A DNA stretch of 47,613 nt from Acanthaster planci (taxonomy: Eukaryota > Echinodermata > Asteroidea > Valvatida > Acanthasteridae): contig NW_019091418.1 in assembly GCF_001949145.1 (NCBI RefSeq), positions 2,907,511 through 2,955,123 of the forward strand. Direction: 5' to 3'. The position numbers and the translations under genes were made by a program. This document shows positions 1-10,678 of the stretch, piece after piece (position 1 is the first letter of the stretch; each line of letters opens with the position of its first letter). Below the pieces are notes generated by a model, which had not been told where the DNA came from, ran no database searches, and was given only the letters and a program-made list of their open reading frames with translations.

Positions 1-673
1 GATAAGATACTACATGTACCAATGGACTCTTCCAAACTTTGGCAGCAGTTTAGATTTCTCTTGACATAGAACAGCAGTCGAGACGATGGGGGGTCAAGTG
101 ACGTAATGTTCAACGACCTTATTTTAAAGATGACTGTGAGCCAGCCCGTGAGATTGAATGGTTGAAGGCAAAAAGACTGGAAAATACCAGAACAACGTGA
201 GTGAAATCATTCAATAAATGGTGCTAAGAAAGCGGAGAGGCTAAGGATCATCTCTGTGTCCAAAAGAAATTGCGCCCACGATGATAAGTGGGTGCACCGA
301 AAATGTTCAGTACGCCGACACGAAATTGCTTATACAGATGTGTGGCCAAGGAATGAGCGGGAGTGAGAGTCCGTGCCACACTAGCGGGGCTAAGTGCCGT
401 GTAGTAGTGCAAGATAGAGAACTTCGCCGTGAAATCATATAAAACGTGGTAATTGCATGGGTGCATTTAAGTTGGCAATATGCCTGCACAATGTATGTTA
501 ATGCAACAGGCGCAGGTGCTGCTACAGGCACACACACCTGATGCACCTGTGCCTATGCATCAATGTGGACTGCGCAGGTGTATTACTTACTCAAATGGTG
601 TCCATGATGATTATACTTTTTGGCAGAGTTCTCCATCTTGTGCCTCTATTCAGTGCTATACGATCTTTGTTCC
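1..673. other. Unassigned intergenic sequence
   Basis: No gene recognised. The open frames on both strands are short and show no domain or codon pattern I can name. A GTGACGTAATG half-site for CREB/PAR-type bZIP factors lies near 100 but has no nearby gene. Confidence 0.5.
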
Positions 674-1291
674 GGACAACGTGATCATTTGCCAACTCGA
701 CTTCGGACAATTTAACTGTTGAGACAACTCTCAACCATTGAAATCCTGCATAACCTTGTTGGGTTCAGCATGGTTAGGGTTAAGACCATTATCAAAAATC
801 CCTGAAGCAAAAGAAATCGACAAATACATGTACATGTATTTACAGGGCGATTATGTCACTCACTACGTGTGATCCCAAATACTTTTTTCATACTCAACAT
901 TCATATAAACTTTCGCATCTAATGACTGTTTAATCGAAATGACTTTTAAAGTTTCCATTTTATAAAAACTGGCCGAAAACTGAATGCATATTTTTTCCCA
1001 GTTTCAGATTGAGAAATACACTTTCCAAGCCTAACTTACTACATGTGTTCGGAATAGCAGAAATGTATGTGATGTAATGGGTTCATCGACTGTGCGGCAG
1101 GGGGGACAATCTGACTGAATAATTTTCGCGATCCCGAACTAGCAAAATGACTGGATAATAATGAGACATCTCACTGGTTGAGATGTCTCTCTGTCAAAGT
1201 CAAGTTGTCCTAATTGACAACTTGGCAATTAGTCAAGTTGTCTCAACGGTCGAGTTGTCTGAAATCGAGTTGGCAAACGGTCAAGTTGTCC
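674..1291. mobile_element. Inverted-repeat (foldback) element with repeated CAAGTTGTC motif
   Basis: Two imperfect inverted arms of about 63 bp (674-736 and 1229-1291) share GGACAAC, TTTGCCAACTCGA and GTTGAGACAACT; over the central 46 bp about 38 positions match without gaps. The inner right side carries repeated CAAGTTGTC or its complement (about 1201, 1214, 1233, 1281) and a perfect 10-bp hairpin at 1163-1189 (GAGACATCTC / GAGATGTCTC). Inverted ends with subterminal repeats are typical of non-autonomous DNA transposons. No transposase, and no clear target-site duplication. Confidence 0.6.
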
Positions 1292-2886
1292 AACGTCCCC
1301 GTTCGACAACTCTACCGTTTGCCAACATTAGTTAAGGAGTGCAAAAGAAAAACCAATCTGTCCCACCAGCTGACCAGACACATCCATTTCACCATGATGT
1401 ACATGTATCATACACATAACTCTCGCCAACCATGCTCCAACACAGGCGTGACAGGCAATTACTTTATGAACTGTCAACTGGCACACTTACCTCAAACTGA
1501 GGCTGTTTGTTTTCCCATTGGGTAACATATCCCACTAGTAATATGGAAATACAGTTTAACTCTTTCATTTTTACACAATTGAATAATTTTTTTATATCAT
1601 TTTTAATTGAGAACAGTATATTTTAAATAATGAGATTATTTGCCAACTACGAAATTTCCAGTAGTTGCCATCGGGAGTGCAGGCATGGCACACAAATCTG
1701 AAACTTGAAGGTCCAATGGCCTTAATTAATTACATGTATGCCTATTCAGAGGAGCAAACATGGTGAGTTGAAAGAGACTGCATTCAATTAGAATTTAGAT
1801 CAACTGATTAATGCATAACTAATTAGAGTCTTGCAAGTACTGAATTTTGAAGTACATGTAGTTAGTTTGCCCTATTAACCTTTCTGTTGTACATTTTGTT
1901 GATCATCAGATCATGTGGAAAATTCTGCATCAATGCCATCAACGTCTGAATTTTGCTTTCAAACATGTTAATGTTTCTATACAGTGTCAAACAGGTCAGT
2001 ATATCAACAGGTCAGTCTGTTCATGAGGAATATTGAGGAGTCCATGTTTGATTGCCAGTGATATTAAACTCAAGCCTTGACCTTAGCATTCTTTGAACCT
2101 GTGCATTTCATGAAATTTATGTTTTCCCTGCAAATCAAATTGTGAAGAGGAATTCATCATTTTACATCAAGTTCAGTGGGCAGCATGGCACAGAATCACA
2201 ATAAGTGCATATGAGGAACTCTTACTCTGGTTCCTGCTACAAAATTGAAAATTGCGCGAACTATAATGGATAGGCACTTGGCAGAGAACCAATCTCTTAC
2301 ACCCATGATGCATACACAGTACAAATCCAAACTAAGCATTGTGCAAACATTGAAAAAGATCAAATCTAGAAAAGTGTTTAGTGATAATTTGTTCCAGTCA
2401 AGCTTTAAAAGCTAATCTTTCATTCTTTTTTGTATTTGTATTTTCTGAATTTAGTCAAAAAGTTAAGGCCTGTAAACTTCGTTGAAAGACTGTTCCACTG
2501 GCACAGAATGAAATTGTTTGAATTTTGATTTATCCAAATTTGAAACAGTTGTTCTTGCATGGCTGTAGTTGTATTGATAACTACAGAGAGCAATGTTCCA
2601 TTTTTTACCTTATTTATCCCAGACAAATGTACATGTATACATTCGTTACTCTGTTTTCCCTTATCTTAATATTAAACTGAATGCTCTATACAATTTTGGT
2701 CTGAAGTATGCTGAATCAGCTAAAATCTGAAGTCACTCAGTGCTTTTTTTATAAACATTGGGAAATGAAGCTCCTTTAAAGACTGGGTGTTGATGCAAGA
2801 ACGTGGGAAGAAATTTGACGTGTTCACAGAATTGATTAATCACCACTCACATGTATTTGTATTGATTTTGCTTTGGTTTTCCTCAG
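1292..2886. other. Sequence upstream of the MRPS12 exon; probable intron in its 3' part
   Basis: No coding exon could be assigned. The segment ends in a pyrimidine-rich tract and TTTTCCTCAG (AG at 2885-2886), a good splice acceptor for the MRPS12 exon, so at least the 3' part is probably intron. The first exon, which would carry the start codon, was not identified. An ATG followed at once by GTGAGT at 1759-1767 looks like a donor, but its phase does not fit the acceptor. Confidence 0.4.
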
Positions 2887-3299
2887 CTTGGTCTAATACC
2901 AACACCAGTCTGTGGCAAAGAATGTGGCCTCTGATGTCAGTCATGACCTCTTCTAGAGGGATATCAGTGGACCAGCTTCACAGGCGAGGCCCCTTCCACA
3001 AGAAACCCAATCCCAATAAGACCCACCCGACTGACCACCGGCCCCAGCTGAAGGGTGTGGTCTTGAAGACTCTGATTAGGAAACCCAAGAAACCCAACTC
3101 GGCCAACAGGAAGTGCGCCAAGGTGCGGCTGAGTAATGGCAGGGAAGTGGTGGCATTCATCCCAGGGGAGGGTCACAATCTTCAGGAACACAACATTGTC
3201 TTGGTGGAAGGGGGCAGGACTCAAGATCTACCCGGGGTCAAACACACAGTCATCAGGGGAAAATTTGACTGTGGACACGTTGTCAAGAAAAAGAAATAA
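2887..3299 (+). CDS. MRPS12: Mitochondrial ribosomal protein uS12m (MRPS12), terminal coding exon
   Basis: Encodes the conserved part of small mitoribosomal subunit protein uS12m, which sits at the decoding centre. The translation contains the uS12 signatures [43 protein letters not shown], then [15 protein letters not shown] and CGHV, and ends with a lysine-rich tail before TAA (3297-3299). The two conserved lysine/PNSA and DLPGV loops that line the decoding site are intact. The exon starts after a CTCAG acceptor and is read from the second base of a codon (phase 1), so the true start is expected in an unseen upstream exon. An alternative is the in-frame ATG at 2922 (A at -3), giving 125 residues, shorter than the human 138. 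The N-terminal part ([12 protein letters not shown]) is Met/Ser/Arg-rich like a mitochondrial import signal. No AATAAA follows closely; AATACA about 25 bp after the stop is a weak variant. Confidence 0.93.
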
Positions 3300-4210
3300 C
3301 ACCAGTGCTTCTATTTTTGAAAATACAATATTGAGATGGTATTAATTTGTTTTGCACATTTGTTTCGAATGCTAAACCACATTTCCGCCAACAGTCCCAA
3401 AGTCACCAATATTGATAGAAGTTTGCCTACTGCCACTTTGAAGCAGGATGTTGAATAATATTTTTCTCAGATGTAACATTCAACAATGGTAGCCAATCGT
3501 CATAAAATGAACTTCCAACATTTCCTGAAGGTTGCTGATATTTTGAAAATGTATTATTTGGAGGGTATGATTGAAATAGCATCATCGTGCAACAGTGTTT
3601 TTGAGATAATGATCTTTTTGAGAACTGTATACAATAGAATCTCATTAATAAGAAGTCTTTTGGACCACTTGTTATACATGTATCAGGATTCTTGTATTAT
3701 CAGGAATGAGAACAATGGAGAACAGAAGCTTGGAACCTAAAAATGTCTCTGTTGTATTGACAGTGCTCTTATAAACAAGGTTCGCCTGTATCGATATTTC
3801 AAAAGTTGAAATTTGAAAATTCAATTGTAAAATGCAACTGACAACAATTAGTAATGAAAGGAAATGTAGAAATTTAAATGGACGTAAAACCAAATTTTGG
3901 CAAAGCCAAATTAGCCAATTTTTTCACAAGATTTGTACAAATTATATACTAGCCCATTTGCTACAATAAAATGTCAATACATGTATGTATGCCTTCGTTG
4001 CACATGATAGTGGCCTTTGGTTTTCCGCAGAGATTACAATGATGAGAAAGAATTCTGGATGAACCTTGTTCAAAAACTCGAGAAAGTAAGATAGCTGTGA
4101 TGAGATGCAGATGTATCTAATTTATAATTTTAGTCCGTGTGATGTAACCAGGAATTCTGAACACTGACTGGAATATCTAGTAAACCTCTGTACCACATGT
4201 ACCTGACTAC
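3300..4210. other. MRPS12 3' flank and intergenic sequence
   Basis: AT-rich sequence with TACATGTA motifs (near 3675 and 3980). No gene, RNA or repeat recognised; the open frames here are short and without domains. Confidence 0.5.
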
Positions 4211-4250
4211 CATTGTTAATTACATCCTCCCATTGTTAATTACATCCTCC
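4211..4250. repeat. 20-bp direct duplication
   Basis: CATTGTTAATTACATCCTCC occurs twice head to tail (4211-4230, 4231-4250) and abuts the 55-bp array that follows. Its last five bases (CCTCC) are also the last five of each 55-bp unit, suggesting that slippage or unequal exchange built both. Confidence 0.9.
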
Positions 4251-4624
4251 CATTTATTGGTCACCTACATACATGTCTAGTACAGGTGCGGTTTCTATCT
4301 CCTCCCATTTATTGGTCACCTACATACATGTCTAGTACAGGTGCGGTTCGTACCTCCTCCCATTTATTGGTCACCTACATACATGTCCAGTACAGGTGCG
4401 GTTCCTACCTCCTCCCATTTATTGGTCACCTACATACATGTCCAGTACAGGTGCGGTTCCTATCTCCTCCCATTTATTGGTCACCTACATACATGTCCAG
4501 TACAGGTGCGGTTCCTATCTCCTCCCATTTATTGGTCACCTACATATTTGTCCAGTACAGGCGCGGTTCCTACCTCCTCCCATTTATTGGTCACCTACAT
4601 ACATGTCCAGTACAGGTGCGGTTC
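4251..4624. repeat. 55-bp minisatellite, 7 copies (last one partial)
   Basis: Units begin at 4251, 4306, 4361, 4416, 4471, 4526 and 4581, each starting CATTTATTGGTCACCTACAT and containing an inverted CCAAT (ATTGG) and an E-box-like CAGGTG. Copies differ at only a few sites (TCTAG/TCCAG, CTATCT/CTACCT, one TATTTG). Because 55 is not a multiple of 3, all three forward frames stay open through the array and encode the same repeating peptide out of register. These frames lack a gene context and are judged non-coding. Confidence 0.95.
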
Positions 4625-5326
4625 AGGGGGGGTTAACTCCCCTCCTCAAAACTTACCTGCTCCCTTGAAAAAATGCAAAAAAGCAGTACCGAATGTTAAA
4701 AGGTGACATCACATGCGAAGAGTCCAGCCCCCCTCTAAAACTGCGCCTGGTCCTGTATATGAGGGTTTTTTCTGTTCCACTCCTCTGTTGTGGCTTTTCA
4801 GACCTTGTCAAAGGAGTAGCTCAAATAAATGGCATTTCCCCTTGAAGTTTTGAATGTTCTTGTAAGATTTTATTAAAATTACACATACGTGTGTATTAAA
4901 CAGATACTTTTTAAAAAATATATGGTTAACCGAAACAGATTTACTTAGCTTAGCGCTGATAGAATGATTGCGGTTAACTTGGTGTTCTAGTCAGGACAAA
5001 TGAACAGAGTGAGTGCTAAAGAAATGAGAAAAAAATAGGTAGCAAAATTAGTCCATCTAAATTTGTTGTACAGTTTCCCCACGACGCAGTGTACGAGATA
5101 TGAACTGTTGGCATTTGTTTTGTATTCTACTAATAATACTTGAAAAAAGTTGCTGTATTATGCTCAGAAGTTTTTCTGGATCGATACTGAGGAAAGAAAT
5201 TCTTATCAAAGCAGATAACATGATTTGAATGTCATGATCACCCTAAATAACTCTGATTAAGCAGTAGATGTGGCAGTAGCAGTCCTAGTTGATTAAAATG
5301 TGACATTTACATTATAAAGTGTAACA
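4625..5326. other. Unassigned intergenic sequence
   Basis: Starts with a short C/G-rich stretch (GGGGGGTTAACTCCCC near 4625-4640, partly self-complementary), then AT-rich sequence without recognisable features. Confidence 0.45.
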
Positions 5327-5762
5327 TTTAAAGAGCACCTGTAAGTAAAACATGTTTTCTCTGATTTTATCTATTCAAATACAGTAAATGTGGGAGCATT
5401 CATATCGAACGCAGTGTCATTTGACTTCTGATTTCAACTATAACAAACTAAAAAGTGCTTTTTTTCTGTTCATGCCAAGATTAGAATTCTGTGCGAATAC
5501 TATGCAATGTTGCCATTGTTTGGCACGCACAAGGGTTTACCACTACGAACACAGGGCGAAGGTTCTCGTTTTCTCTGTTTTAGTCTCCGAATGATGCAAT
5601 CTACCTTCAAAATCCGCATCTTGGCATAAACAGAAAAAAACCTTCTTAGCTTGTAGTTGAGCTGTGAGAGAAATGACACTGCGTTGCATTTGTATGCTTC
5701 CGTATTTATTTGAACAGATAAAATCAGAGAAAACATGTTTTCCTTAGAGGTGCTCTTTAATA
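5327..5762. mobile_element. Long foldback/MITE-like element with about 180-bp inverted arms
   Basis: The left arm (about 5327-5510) reads TTTAAAGAGCACCT ... AAACATGTTTTCTCTGATTT ... CGCAGTGTCATTT ... ATGCCAAGAT. The right arm (about 5580-5762) is its reverse complement with moderate divergence, ending AGGTGCTCTTTAA. The arms enclose a spacer of roughly 70 bp, so a transcript would fold into one very long hairpin. TTAA lies at both ends, which could be part of the repeat or a target duplication. No coding capacity; the open frames inside are by-products. Confidence 0.8.
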
Positions 5763-6332
5763 TGCTTTGAGAAAGTCTACTTTCTTTGAAAATAACTGTG
5801 CCCCTATTCACATCGTAGGTTTTCATGTGAAATCACAAACAGACCTGGCAGCATTTCAGAAATAATTGATCTTGACAAGGATTTGGTTGGTGAAGTTTCT
5901 CAGAAAAAAACTTGAAAAAATACAATCACTTCAACTGAGTATTTGCACGCAAAATTCATGAACAACAGAGATAGGCAGTCGAATTACCGACTAAAATACT
6001 GTTTTCTAAAAAAGAGATTAAATTTCTCAGGCTGTATGTCATTTTCATTATTGTACGGCGTTATTTTTATATTTAGCCATAACAGGTTTTGAAATTATTG
6101 CATAACCGCTTTCTAGCTGTTCGTTGGGACACTAAGCAAAACAGTCGTGTGACTCAGTGTCTCTGTTTCGCGCTACGCTTTCAACGTCATGGGTATAATA
6201 AATATTGGCGGGTCAGTCTTTGTGCACGAGTCGGCCTTGTCCGCCGCGTTTGTGGCATACATTACGCATTGTCCTCGATTAACCCGAAGCCATCGAGCAG
6301 GTCGGAACCATTACCTAACAACTCAAGAATGA
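5763..6332. other. Unassigned sequence upstream of the bZIP promoter
   Basis: No gene seen. The stretch becomes less AT-rich and CpG-containing after about 6120, consistent with approach to a promoter. Confidence 0.4.
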
Positions 6333-6362
6333 CCAATCAATTCATTCGATAGGAATTATAAA
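6333..6362 (+). promoter_or_regulatory. Candidate core promoter (CCAAT and TATAAA) of the bZIP gene
   Basis: CCAAT at 6333-6337 is followed by TATAAA at 6357-6362, with an inverted CCAAT (ATTGG) near 6393. A strong donor-like site follows at 6776 and the next supported acceptor is the bZIP exon at 10651. Assignment to the bZIP gene is by position only. Confidence 0.35.
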
Positions 6363-6387
6363 CTCCCGTTGCTTGCCTAACGGTGGC

Positions 6388-6775
6388 GCTGATTGGCTTG
6401 CGGGTGATAAGGCCCGCCTACACATGCTTATGCGGCCGTCAAGTTCAGGTTCAGGTCAAAATTACAACGAAGGGCCGGCTGCATGTACATGTATGATGTA
6501 TACGCAGACTACATGTACAATGTGCCGTTTGTGTAGGCGATGCATGCCAGACATGTCGATTTGAACGGCTGGGAGTTCAAGCGGTTTGTTCTCCGCTTTG
6601 ACGAGAATTTTGAAATAAATGTAGGGGAGATTTTCACAAGTATTGATTCGGATTTAGCCCACTAACTGCTGCAAAGTTTAAGGACGTATCGTAGATCACC
6701 TACAGGAGAAAGCACAGTCAAGAAAGCCGCCTACAGCTGGTGTGTTTTGTTTCGTGGTCACCTCGCTAGGACAAG
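6388..6775 (+). other. Putative noncoding first exon of the bZIP gene
   Basis: The stretch between the TATAAA box and a donor-like ACAAG|GTTAGT (GT at 6776-6777) has relatively high GC and CpG content. The downstream bZIP exon begins at an acceptor 28 nt before its ATG, so a 5' noncoding exon must exist upstream; this is the best candidate I see. The start is set about 25 nt after the TATA box by convention. Needs transcript evidence. Confidence 0.35.
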
Positions 6776-6810
6776 GTTAGTCTGAAATCTTCATAAATTG
6801 ACCCAGATAG

Positions 6811-6818
6811 TTACGTAA
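6811..6818. promoter_or_regulatory. PAR-bZIP (D-box type) site TTACGTAA
   Basis: Perfect palindromic core of the PAR/E4BP4 recognition sequence (RTTAYGTAAY), 35 bp inside the candidate intron of a PAR-bZIP gene. Confidence 0.5.
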
Positions 6819-6957
6819 GGGCGTGTCAACCGTGTTTTTGTTTGTCTCAAAATTTTGTGTTTTCAGTCATTTCTAGGAATAAATGGTAGGTCCAGTGTGT
6901 GCCTGTTGTTACGCTGAATCTTACTGCAATTTTCCTGTTGGTCCCAGAAGTTAGGGG

Positions 6958-6967
6958 ATTACGTAAT
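6958..6967. promoter_or_regulatory. Full 10-bp PAR-bZIP site ATTACGTAAT
   Basis: Matches all ten positions of the PAR/E4BP4 consensus and is fully palindromic. It lies 140 bp downstream of the first site. Confidence 0.55.
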
Positions 6968-8336
6968 GTGTCGTAATACGTGGCGCGCGCTTAACGTTGG
7001 GAAATAGTGATCACCCCCCAGCGCGCCATGACATACATGTACAGGTACATGTACACCAGTTTGGCGTGTAGAGTTGTGATTCAACATTGATGTTCAATCA
7101 GTTGGTAGCCTTCTCAATTGGAAGCGACATTCTAGCCGGTTTCGAGTGATGATCAGTTGTGATTTTTCATCACCGTCAATGTGTGTACCTTCGGAGGCTT
7201 AGCTGTAATACAGCATGGCTTTGTTCGTGCAAACTACAAATCCGCTGTGTTTCAAAGGACTAAGGTTTGTTGTTCAATTCAGTGGTTATAAAAAGTGACA
7301 CGGGCTTGGTATGTAGGGTGACGTGTTCTTAATCCATGGTAGGGCCTATTGTAATTGGGGTACGTTATTTGATTTTAAAGAAGTTTTTGACGAAATATGC
7401 TTAATTTTCTTTTACTACTGTTTACTGAATATTGAGTACATGTATGTGGAAAGTATGGTTGTACATGTATATATATAATGGAACGACATGTCTTTGTATG
7501 GTGACATGATGCCACGAGACTGATTGGGGACAAGAACTTTTTTCTGTACAGTTGAAGAAAAGATGGGTCTTCTATTTTTCTTCACATTTAGATGATGTAG
7601 GGCTTATTCCTTATTCTGAAATAACATTTACCATAATTCGATGTTTTCGGTTCAAATTAATTGCATCTGTGGATTAGTAATGTAGTTGCAGTATTGCTTT
7701 ATGCAATATGGATGATGAGTTTAATTCAGTAATGGTATGAATTATCCTTTCGCTCTATCTCAATGCTAGAAAGCGTCCACATGCCGACATTTGACTGAGA
7801 CCGCCTCGTATATAGGCTACTAAAACTGTTCTTATTTGAATGAAAAAATTGCAAGAACAGTGCACTAGTCTGCTCACATCTCGGCTAGAGGAGAGACCAA
7901 TGTGCAACAATTATGTTGTGGTATTTATTATTTTTTAAGGTTTTGCTGACATTCAAAAACATTTTTTCAAATACTGCTAGCATGGCAAGGGTTGGTGTTT
8001 GTTAACAGCACTTTTCAACCATTGTTACAAAGAAAGGCTGGAGAAATTACTGCTTCTGGAATACGTGCAAATAATTCAAGTTTTTTTGAAAATATGGAGA
8101 TATTACACGACAGTGTTTTGCCTTGATGAAGGCTTAGCAACCTTTCAATGCACGTGCGGATGTTTACATGTATGAGAGAGTATCATCTTCAGTGTCTCCT
8201 TCAGTAAAAGATGTCCCTAACCGACAGTTTGCTCTTACATGACAATACTGCTTCTAACAATACTCGACAAAGTGCATCTTCGTATTGGTGATGAGACAAT
8301 AACCACAGCTGAGAGAAAGGTCCTTGTCCGGGCCAT

Positions 8337-8346
8337 GTTACGTAAT
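8337..8346. promoter_or_regulatory. Full 10-bp PAR-bZIP site GTTACGTAAT
   Basis: Third consensus site in the candidate intron 1, about 180 bp after a CACGTG E-box (8151-8156). Confidence 0.5.
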
Positions 8347-10678
8347 GTTACATGTGCGTTGAGACTAACGTATTGAGGCAGCGAGCGGGAAGTTAGTGCT
8401 GTGCGTTGCTTCCTTTGTGCTTCGCCTTGCTTTCCTGGGGGTGAATCCTCTAGGTAAAACAGCAAAACTCCCCCAAAACAGCGACATAGCTGCCTAGAGG
8501 AAAATTAATCAAGTGATTTAACTTTGAAGGTAGGTTGAGAAAGGGATCTCAGCCAAACGGACGAAATGCGGTGGTCTTATCTTCTAAGTTACATGTGATG
8601 TGCAGGGTAGATATTTTCGCCAAAACAAATAACGAAGGACGCCTAGTCCGTAGGCGGATGCATGCCGAATACCACAAGTTTAGTTTACGATTCCAAATGA
8701 TCCTTCATTTTGTCTTGTCTTGGTTTCGACCACAAGAAACTGTTTTAATACACGGTTGTTACTCCACGGTAGAATGAGTACTTTATATTGATTCTTGATT
8801 TGGTATTAATATCAGCAGGAACTATGCACTATGTAATGAGAACAGGACTTATTGCCTTGGTGTGCCGTCTACTGGACATCCACTGGACTTGCTCCGGTTG
8901 GGATCAGTGGAAACTCCGTTGGTAGTCTTTCTAGATATCCAAATAAAACTCCTCTCAGTTTGTGTTGAATTTAAATATTTTCTGTTGTGTACAGAATAGA
9001 AGATCCAAAATGTTGAAAAGACCTTTGTGTCCATTTTTCGAACCGTTGTAGTTGCATGTAGCCCCTTGTACACTCAATTCACAGAACTTCACCATGTTGT
9101 AGCATAGCTAGTGCATCGTGCTTGGCACTATGATTGCAAGCATTTTGTCGAAGTTGCTTCAGTGAATACTAACCTTCCTTCAAAATAAAGAATAAATTAT
9201 TGGTCTGGGATGTTAAAAAATCCATAATAATGGTTCTTGATTTACAAGAAAAGCGAGACAAAGCTGTGTAGCGCCCTATATGTACATATAAGTATAAGCC
9301 GATCAGTCTGGTAGACTGGTTATGTTCGTGGTAGTGCATATGACCTGTCCGTTTAAGTCAAGGGCAGGCCATGGACATCGGTGACTATAAACGACCTGAC
9401 TTCAGGCATGTATGAGGTGAATCAGCCAGCCCATTTATAAGTAACACGTATGCAAATAGTGTTTCAAATGTGTATTTCAGTAGTTGAAAAACCATCACTC
9501 ATATTTCTGAATAGCGACGTGACAGTTGTAAGGGCATTACCAGTAACAATTTTCTAGGGACGATGATTTAATTAAAGCAGAAGTAATGTAAGGGCTTGAG
9601 ATGCTCCTTGTTCCCATTCTCTCAGTCTAGCCCCGCCCACAAGACGGTGTTATGGGTGTCATATCCTGAGAAAATAAACTTTAACAGATAGTCGTCAAAA
9701 CTTCAAGAGTAATGGCCCAAACTCTCCCGGAAGCTTCAGAAATTAATAACAATAAACCACCCCACCCCCAGGTCAAGAATTTTACCATTCAAAAACCGTA
9801 ACGAACGAATCGGTTCACGTTGGACAGACCACTCAACTGAAATAAGAGTTACTGGAATAACATTCATATTAAAACACAATAATCGTGAAAATGCAAGCAG
9901 CAGACTTTTGTTTGTATCTCAACTTTGCTATTTAGTTATAACAATACATATTTGATTTTGCAAGAACATATACACACACACACAGATGATTTGGAAAACG
10001 AACAATCTATTTATGCTGAACTGCCAGATTCCTAGTGTGGTCTGTAATCCTACTTTGTGAGTTGATTCCAACGCCACTTGTATTAGTGACTGCATAAGTA
10101 TATAGAAATCGATTCAGAGGAAATAAAAGCTGATATATGCACGTCAGAGATTACACTTTTCATTGTAATATCACTGTGCGATATTGTGATGCCGAGATGG
10201 AGTTGCATGCTGATTCATGTTGATCTTTACTGTAATCAGTACATTAAAAGCCAACGTTCTAGTAAAAGAATTTTTTTCTTCTGAAAGTGGATCTTTATTC
10301 CAAAGTCGGAATCAATTCAACAGGGTGTTTAGAGTTATCTCACATGTAAGGGAAGTCAAATTTATGGACCGAGTCTGATTACGAGCAATCTAGTGTTAAT
10401 GAATATTGCAAGCGAAAAAAGCGCAATAAAGTTAGAGCCAACGTTTGTTTTAAATTCCATTAATAGATTTTTGTTATCTACGTGAAACTGCTGCGTTTGG
10501 AAACTAATATTAAGGGTTCGAGTTGCGCAGAACAGGACAATCCAAGTTTGGGTGATTTTTGTTGAAAACAGAGTTTTTGGAGTTTGAAATAATCCGAATG
10601 TCGCTAGATCACAAACCTATTTCCCAACTTTGTCTTTTTTATCTTTATAGGTCCTTTGGTAGGTGGCCAACAGTCACC

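Larger units (their letters stand above)
6776..10650 (+). other. Probable intron 1 of the bZIP gene
   Basis: Bounded by the donor-like GTTAGT at 6776 and the acceptor TTTTTTATCTTTATAG ending at 10650. It holds three TTACGTAA sites (two near the 5' end, one at 8338), one CACGTG E-box at 8151-8156, and scattered TACATGTA motifs. No coding exon or RNA gene recognised; the largest open frames (8235-8465, 8535-8777) have no features. Confidence 0.4.

Noticed and set aside
2787-2886. N-terminal extension of MRPS12 upstream of the acceptor
   Set aside because: This stretch is T-rich, ends in a strong CTCAG acceptor and its translation has no similarity to uS12m N-termini; treated as intron.
4251-4624. 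Possible CRISPR-like regular array
   Set aside because: Units are contiguous with no unique spacers and the genome is eukaryotic.
4286-4706. Three overlapping open frames of 90-121 codons in the 55-bp repeat
   Set aside because: They encode the same repeat in three registers, a by-product of a stop-free unit whose length is not a multiple of three; no gene structure around them.
8151-8156. CACGTG E-box as proof of circadian control
   Set aside because: Several other CACGTG sites occur in the window, about what chance predicts; kept only as context.
10508-10525. GGGTTCGAGTTG as a tRNA B box
   Set aside because: No A box or cloverleaf in the expected upstream interval.
10559-10678. Forty extra codons upstream of the bZIP ATG
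   Set aside because: They start at TTG, lie across a good splice acceptor (10650) and lack features; the ATG at 10679 has strong context.
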